Below, in pieces: positions 8,223 to 11,153 of a DNA stretch of 11,153 nucleotides. The position numbers and the translations under genes were made by a program. Each line of letters opens with the position of its first letter. Positions within the stretch are counted from its first letter, which is position 1. Below the pieces are notes generated by a model. The model was not told where the DNA came from and searched no databases. It saw only the letters and a program-made list of their open reading frames with translations. The DNA is taken from NCBI GenBank assembly GCA_015264885.1, contig JABZYY010000034.1, positions 1 through 11,153 on the forward strand. Direction: 5' to 3'. Source of the stretch: Streptococcus sp. (lineage in GTDB: Bacteria; Bacillota; Bacilli; Lactobacillales; Aerococcaceae).

Positions 8223-8675
8223 TTATTGTGCGACGATATTGACAGTCATAATCGCTGTTACATCGTGGTGTAATTTAACAGGTACACGAGTGTATCCTAA
8301 GGCACGAATTGGTGCTGCTAATTCAAATTTCCGGCGATCAAGTTCTACATTGAATTTTTTGTTGAATTCTTCGGCGATTTGCTTCGCTGGGATAGCTCCG
8401 AATAGACGGCCATCTTCCCCTGCTTTAGCTTTAATGGTTACAACTGTATCTTCGCGTTCTAAGAACTCTTTAATTTCTTTGGCTTTTGCTAATAATTCGG
8501 CATTGTGCTTTTCTTCAGCTTTCTTTTGTCCTGATAAAGTCGCTAAGTTCGCTGAAGTAGCTTCTTTAGCTAAACCATTTTTGATTAGGAAGTTTTGTGC
8601 GTATCCATCTGCAACGTTTTTAACGTCACCTTTTTTACCTTTACCTTTTACATCTTTCAAGAAAATTACTTTCAT
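8223..8675 (-). CDS. rplI: 50S ribosomal protein L9
   Basis: This 150-residue L9 has both domains. The N-terminal rRNA-binding domain starts [18 protein letters not shown], with [12 protein letters not shown] at about 20-31. A long connecting helix rich in Lys/Glu (about 41-75) follows, then the C-terminal domain (about 78-150) with GRLFGAI and the late HHDV segment. Length is typical of bacterial L9. The ATG at 8675 has AGGAGGAA (8681-8688), an excellent ribosome site. It lies 15 nt after gdpP, so the two are co-transcribed, as in Bacillus (yybT-rplI). The transcript ends at the hairpin just downstream. Confidence 0.98.
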   Translation of the reverse strand: MKVIFLKDVKGKGKKGDVKNVADGYAQNFLIKNGLAKEATSANLATLSGQKKAEEKHNAELLAKAKEIKEFLEREDTVVTIKAKAGEDGRLFGAIPAKQIAEEFNKKFNVELDRRKFELAAPIRALGYTRVPVKLHHDVTAIMTVNIVAQ

Positions 8676-8690
8676 GTTTCTTCCTCCTAA

Positions 8691-10718
8691 TTATAAGTTA
8701 ATTTCACTACCAATTTCTTCAATGACTTGAATTAACTGGCGGATTGCATCTTCAATCGTGATATCAGATAACTGAGTTGCAGCATTCGATAAATGTCCGC
8801 CACCACCCATTTTTTCCATCACACGTTGTACGTTTTTGTTTCCTAAACTACGGGCACTAATACCCACACGACCATCATTCCGTTTTGTAACCACAAATGA
8901 AGCATCAATGTTTTCCATCGATAACATCATATCGGCCGTTTGAGCGGCGACGACTGTCGGATATACGGTATTTTCTTCACCGTGAACAATTCCGACATTG
9001 TTAGGAAGCATTTCGAGCGAGTTCAATAAATGCGAACGCATTAAGTACGTATCTACATTTTCTTTTAATAAGCGTTGAATCAGAATTGTATCCGCACCAA
9101 CAGATTTCAGGTAGCTAGCCGTATCAAAGGTACGGGACCCTGTACGAAGCGTGAAATTACGCGTATCTACAATGATTCCAGCAAGCAAGGTTGTTGCTTC
9201 GATTGGCTGAAGTTTTTCAGCATCTTCTGATTGATATTCTAGTAATTCCGTAATCAATTCTCCAGCAGATGAAGCGTATGGTTCAATATAAACCAAGTCA
9301 GGATTTTCAGGGAATTCCTCTCCACGGCGGTGGTGGTCGATAATCACTAGTTTATTTGCTTTTTTAACTATCGATGGAGCAGCACATAGGGAAGGCTTGC
9401 TTACATCAACAATAATCACTAATGTATTTTCAGTCAGTAGAGCTTCCGCCATTTCTGGATTCACAATAGCAGAGGAGAGACGTTCATTATCTTTGATTAC
9501 TTCCATCAATTTCTTGATATCATGCGAATATTGCTCTGGATTTGTGACAATCCATGAGGTTTTACCGTGCATTTTAGCGATTCTTCGAATACCTAAGCAT
9601 CCACCAATACAGTCCATATCTGGATATTGATGTCCCATCACCATTACTTGATCCGCTTCTGCAATAAGGTTTTCTAACGCTTGAGAAACCATGCGAGAAC
9701 GCACTCTTGTACGTTTTTCTAACGGGTTGCTCTTACCACCGTAGAAGCGTGTTTCTTCGTTTTTAGAACGGACAACGACTTGGTCACCGCCTCGTCCTAA
9801 CGCTAAATCAAGGTTATCTTGTGCGAATTTAGCAATTTCACCATAATGCATTTCTTCTTGAGTATCATCTGCATATGAGAATCCCATACTTACCGTTAGT
9901 GGAGTATTTTGTTGAGCGGTTGTCTCACGAACGCGGTCGATAATCTCGAATTTCGTTTTTTCAAGCTCTGAAAGGATATTTTTATCTAAAAATGCGACAA
10001 AACGGTCTGAACTCACACGTTTTAAGTAGATATTATTGTGATTTGCCCAGCTAGTAAGCTGATTTGTCACGAAGTTGTTCAAGTTAGATTTTTTACGGTC
10101 ACTTAGGGATTGAGACACTTCTGCAAAGTTATCGACGAAAATCTGTCCAAATACCGGTCTTTCATCTAAATAAGTCTCTTTAATCAACGCATATTCTGTA
10201 ATATCCATCATGTAGAGCATTCCAATATCGTTATGATAAACCGTTTGGAAGTATTTATCTTTCCAATGCACTACATTATCTTTATCATCATCCAGATTTT
10301 TAACGATATTCGCTAATTCTGGATCAATAACTTCAAGTTTGAATCCTAATAGTTCTTTTCGTTCGAAATACTTTTGTAAATAAGGGTTAATCCATTGAAT
10401 TTCACCATTATCATCCAGTAAAAGCATTCCAATTGGCATTTTAATAGAGGCATCTTGCGAACCTTTATTAATTTTGTACGATAAGTTCGTTACATAATGA
10501 TTCGTTTCTTTAATAATGTAGTTTGCAAACGAATAGAGGAGTGTTCCTAATAAAATAACAAATAAAGTAAGGATAAGTCCCATCCATATATTCATCACAT
10601 ACGCTATAATCAGCATACAGAGAATGATTGCTATAAATGAGATTCCGTATTTCTTCATTGTTTCACTTTTAAGAAATGTCGGTAAAGCCTTAATACGTTC
10701 TTTTAGGCTTTTCTTCAT
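8691..10718 (-). CDS. gdpP: GdpP (YybT), membrane cyclic-di-AMP phosphodiesterase
   Basis: This 675-residue membrane enzyme degrades c-di-AMP to pApA. Two adjacent N-terminal transmembrane helices (about 27-45 and 47-66) are followed by a PAS domain (about 85-170) and a degenerate GGDEF domain (about 175-325, motif reduced to GRGGDQVVV). The catalytic DHH/DHHA1 unit (about 350-670) has metal-site motifs GHQYPDMD (His363, Asp367, Asp369), VDVS (Asp438), DHHR (461-464) and VDTR (Asp518), and the DHHA1 GGGGH (638-642). All expected metal ligands are present, so the enzyme looks active. Its substrate links it to wall integrity, potassium balance and beta-lactam tolerance in relatives. The ATG at 10718 has AGAAGGTG (10724-10731) 5 nt upstream. 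It is first in its unit, behind a good promoter and three parS sites. Confidence 0.97.
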   Translation of the reverse strand: MKKSLKERIKALPTFLKSETMKKYGISFIAIILCMLIIAYVMNIWMGLILTLFVILLGTLLYSFANYIIKETNHYVTNLSYKINKGSQDASIKMPIGMLLLDDNGEIQWINPYLQKYFERKELLGFKLEVIDPELANIVKNLDDDKDNVVHWKDKYFQTVYHNDIGMLYMMDITEYALIKETYLDERPVFGQIFVDNFAEVSQSLSDRKKSNLNNFVTNQLTSWANHNNIYLKRVSSDRFVAFLDKNILSELEKTKFEIIDRVRETTAQQNTPLTVSMGFSYADDTQEEMHYGEIAKFAQDNLDLALGRGGDQVVVRSKNEETRFYGGKSNPLEKRTRVRSRMVSQALENLIAEADQVMVMGHQYPDMDCIGGCLGIRRIAKMHGKTSWIVTNPEQYSHDIKKLMEVIKDNERLSSAIVNPEMAEALLTENTLVIIVDVSKPSLCAAPSIVKKANKLVIIDHHRRGEEFPENPDLVYIEPYASSAGELITELLEYQSEDAEKLQPIEATTLLAGIIVDTRNFTLRTGSRTFDTASYLKSVGADTILIQRLLKENVDTYLMRSHLLNSLEMLPNNVGIVHGEENTVYPTVVAAQTADMMLSMENIDASFVVTKRNDGRVGISARSLGNKNVQRVMEKMGGGGHLSNAATQLSDITIEDAIRQLIQVIEEIGSEINL

Positions 10719-10744
10719 TCTTGCACCTTCTTTCTATATACCTT

Positions 10745-10773
10745 ATTTTACCACAGTTTTGGTCCCTCGTCAG
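10745..10773 (-). promoter_or_regulatory. Sigma-A type promoter for gdpP-rplI
   Basis: On the minus strand, -35 CTGACG (10768-10773) is separated by exactly 17 bp from TAAAAT (10745-10750), which also has an extended TGG in front. Start is expected near 10738, giving a leader of about 20 nt. The upstream edge of the -35 is 11 bp from the nearest parS palindrome. Confidence 0.72.
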
Positions 10774-10784
10774 TTCTCTAAAAT

Positions 10785-10800
10785 TGTTTCACGTGAAACA
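10785..10800. promoter_or_regulatory. parS site 1 (ParB/Spo0J binding site)
   Basis: TGTTTCACGTGAAACA is a perfect match to the parS consensus TGTTNCACGTGAAACA known from B. subtilis and most bacteria. Flanking bases extend the palindrome to 24 bp (10781-10804). ParB loads here as a CTP-dependent clamp and spreads to recruit SMC. It is the site nearest the gdpP promoter. Confidence 0.95.
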
Positions 10801-10825
10801 ATTTAGACAAAGGGTAGGGTGCAAA

Positions 10826-10841
10826 TGTTTCACGTGAAACA
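10826..10841. promoter_or_regulatory. parS site 2
   Basis: This is a second identical copy of the 16-bp parS core, extended to a 22-bp perfect palindrome (10823-10844). Its centre is 41 bp from site 1 and 44 bp from site 3, close to four helical turns in each case, so all three sites would face roughly the same side of the DNA. Confidence 0.95.
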
Positions 10842-10869
10842 TTTTTAAGGTTCATTATTTCTGATAGAA

Positions 10870-10885
10870 TGTTTCACGTGAAACA
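10870..10885. promoter_or_regulatory. parS site 3
   Basis: This third identical core is extended to a 26-bp perfect palindrome (10865-10890), the longest of the three. The flanks differ from those of sites 1 and 2, so the cluster is not a simple recent tandem duplication of a longer unit; only the ParB-contacted core is conserved. Confidence 0.95.
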
Positions 10886-10890
10886 TTCTA

Positions 10891-10989
10891 ATTTATGTAT
10901 TCAAATTTAGATTAAAAGATAAAACTCAATCTAGTTAATCAATAATCTGTATTTTTATAAATAGATACTCAATTATAAAAAGAACAATT
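10891..10989. other. AT-rich non-coding spacer between parS cluster and rpsR terminator
   Basis: This very AT-rich stretch lies between parS site 3 and the rpsR terminator and forms the rest of the 323-bp gene-free region between gdpP and rpsR. No credible reading frame, DnaA box (TTATCCACA) or convincing promoter pair was seen. Confidence 0.6.
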
Positions 10990-11029
10990 AAATAAAATAA
11001 AAAAGGATTGAGAAATTCTCAATCCTTTT
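10990..11029 (-). terminator. Intrinsic terminator after rpsR
   Basis: AAAAGGATTGAGA (complement of 11017-11029) pairs perfectly over 12-13 bp with its complement (11001-11013) around a tiny 3-5 nt loop. In the rpsR direction it is followed by a U-rich tail (TTTTTTATTTTATT, counting stem Ts). It begins 12 bp after the rpsR stop. The A/T symmetry means it could also stop transcripts coming the other way. Confidence 0.92.
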
Positions 11030-11041
11030 ATTAATTTATTA

Positions 11042-11153
11042 TTAGTCAACTGTTGTGAATGGTAATAATCCCATGATACGAGCACGTTTGATTGCAACAG
11101 TTAAAGTACGTTGGTGTTTAGCACAAGTACCTGTTACACGGCGTGGTAAGATT
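11042..11153 (-). CDS. rpsR: 30S ribosomal protein S18, C-terminal part
   Basis: Only the last 36 codons and the stop are inside the window; the start lies beyond the right edge. The translated end, with [15 protein letters not shown] followed by [15 protein letters not shown] and a short TVD tail, is the conserved C-terminal half of bacterial S18, which binds S6 and 16S rRNA on the 30S platform. In Firmicutes it normally closes the rpsF-ssb-rpsR operon, which fits the terminator directly downstream. Confidence 0.97.
   Translation of the reverse strand, partial: ILPRRVTGTCAKHQRTLTVAIKRARIMGLLPFTTVD

Noticed and set aside
8119..8730. 203-residue open frame on the plus strand opposite rplI
   Set aside because: It is antisense to a well-supported ribosomal protein gene, has no ribosome site, and crosses the rplI terminator; it is a coding shadow.
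10891..10989. AT-rich stretch beside parS as an oriC unwinding element
   Set aside because: No DnaA-box consensus or near copies were seen beside it; oriC in this group is normally next to dnaA.

Overview
The window is a block of conserved, near-origin housekeeping genes from a low-to-moderate G+C Firmicute. It is probably a member of the Lactobacillales outside Streptococcus. WalK has a full extracellular sensor domain and is followed by walH and walI, as in Bacillus, Staphylococcus and Enterococcus, whereas streptococcal VicK lacks that domain. The genus cannot be fixed from the sequence; a Carnobacteriaceae/Aerococcaceae-like origin is only a guess. Every gene is on the minus strand, so transcription runs from the right end to the left. 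No mobile element, CRISPR array, tRNA or foreign-looking gene was seen.

Reading in the direction of transcription: the 3' end of rpsR (S18) ends in a strong intrinsic terminator. A 323-bp spacer follows, with an AT-rich half and then three perfect 16-bp parS sites (TGTTTCACGTGAAACA) spaced 41 and 44 bp apart. A good vegetative promoter lies just downstream of them and drives gdpP (c-di-AMP phosphodiesterase) and rplI (L9), which end at a second terminator. A 198-bp spacer then carries a probable promoter for dnaB (replicative helicase; dnaC in Bacillus nomenclature). After that come purA (adenylosuccinate synthetase), walR, walK, walH, walI and walJ (cut by the window's left edge), with gaps of 43, 28, 82, -11, -11 and 13 bp. 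No complete terminator is obvious inside this run except a hairpin between walR and walK.

The genes cover replication (dnaB), chromosome segregation (parS), translation (rpsR, rplI), purine supply (purA), c-di-AMP turnover (gdpP) and cell-wall homeostasis (the WalRK two-component system, its membrane regulators WalH and WalI, and the associated metallo-hydrolase WalJ). In B. subtilis the same gene order runs away from oriC, so oriC is expected beyond the right edge.

No wholly new system is visible. The points worth a second look are the compact parS triplet beside the gdpP promoter, the hairpin splitting walR from walK, a WalK PAS domain lacking one His of the zinc site described in S. aureus, near-identical 11-nt overlaps at walK/walH and walH/walI, and purA sitting between dnaB and walR without a visible promoter or PurBox.
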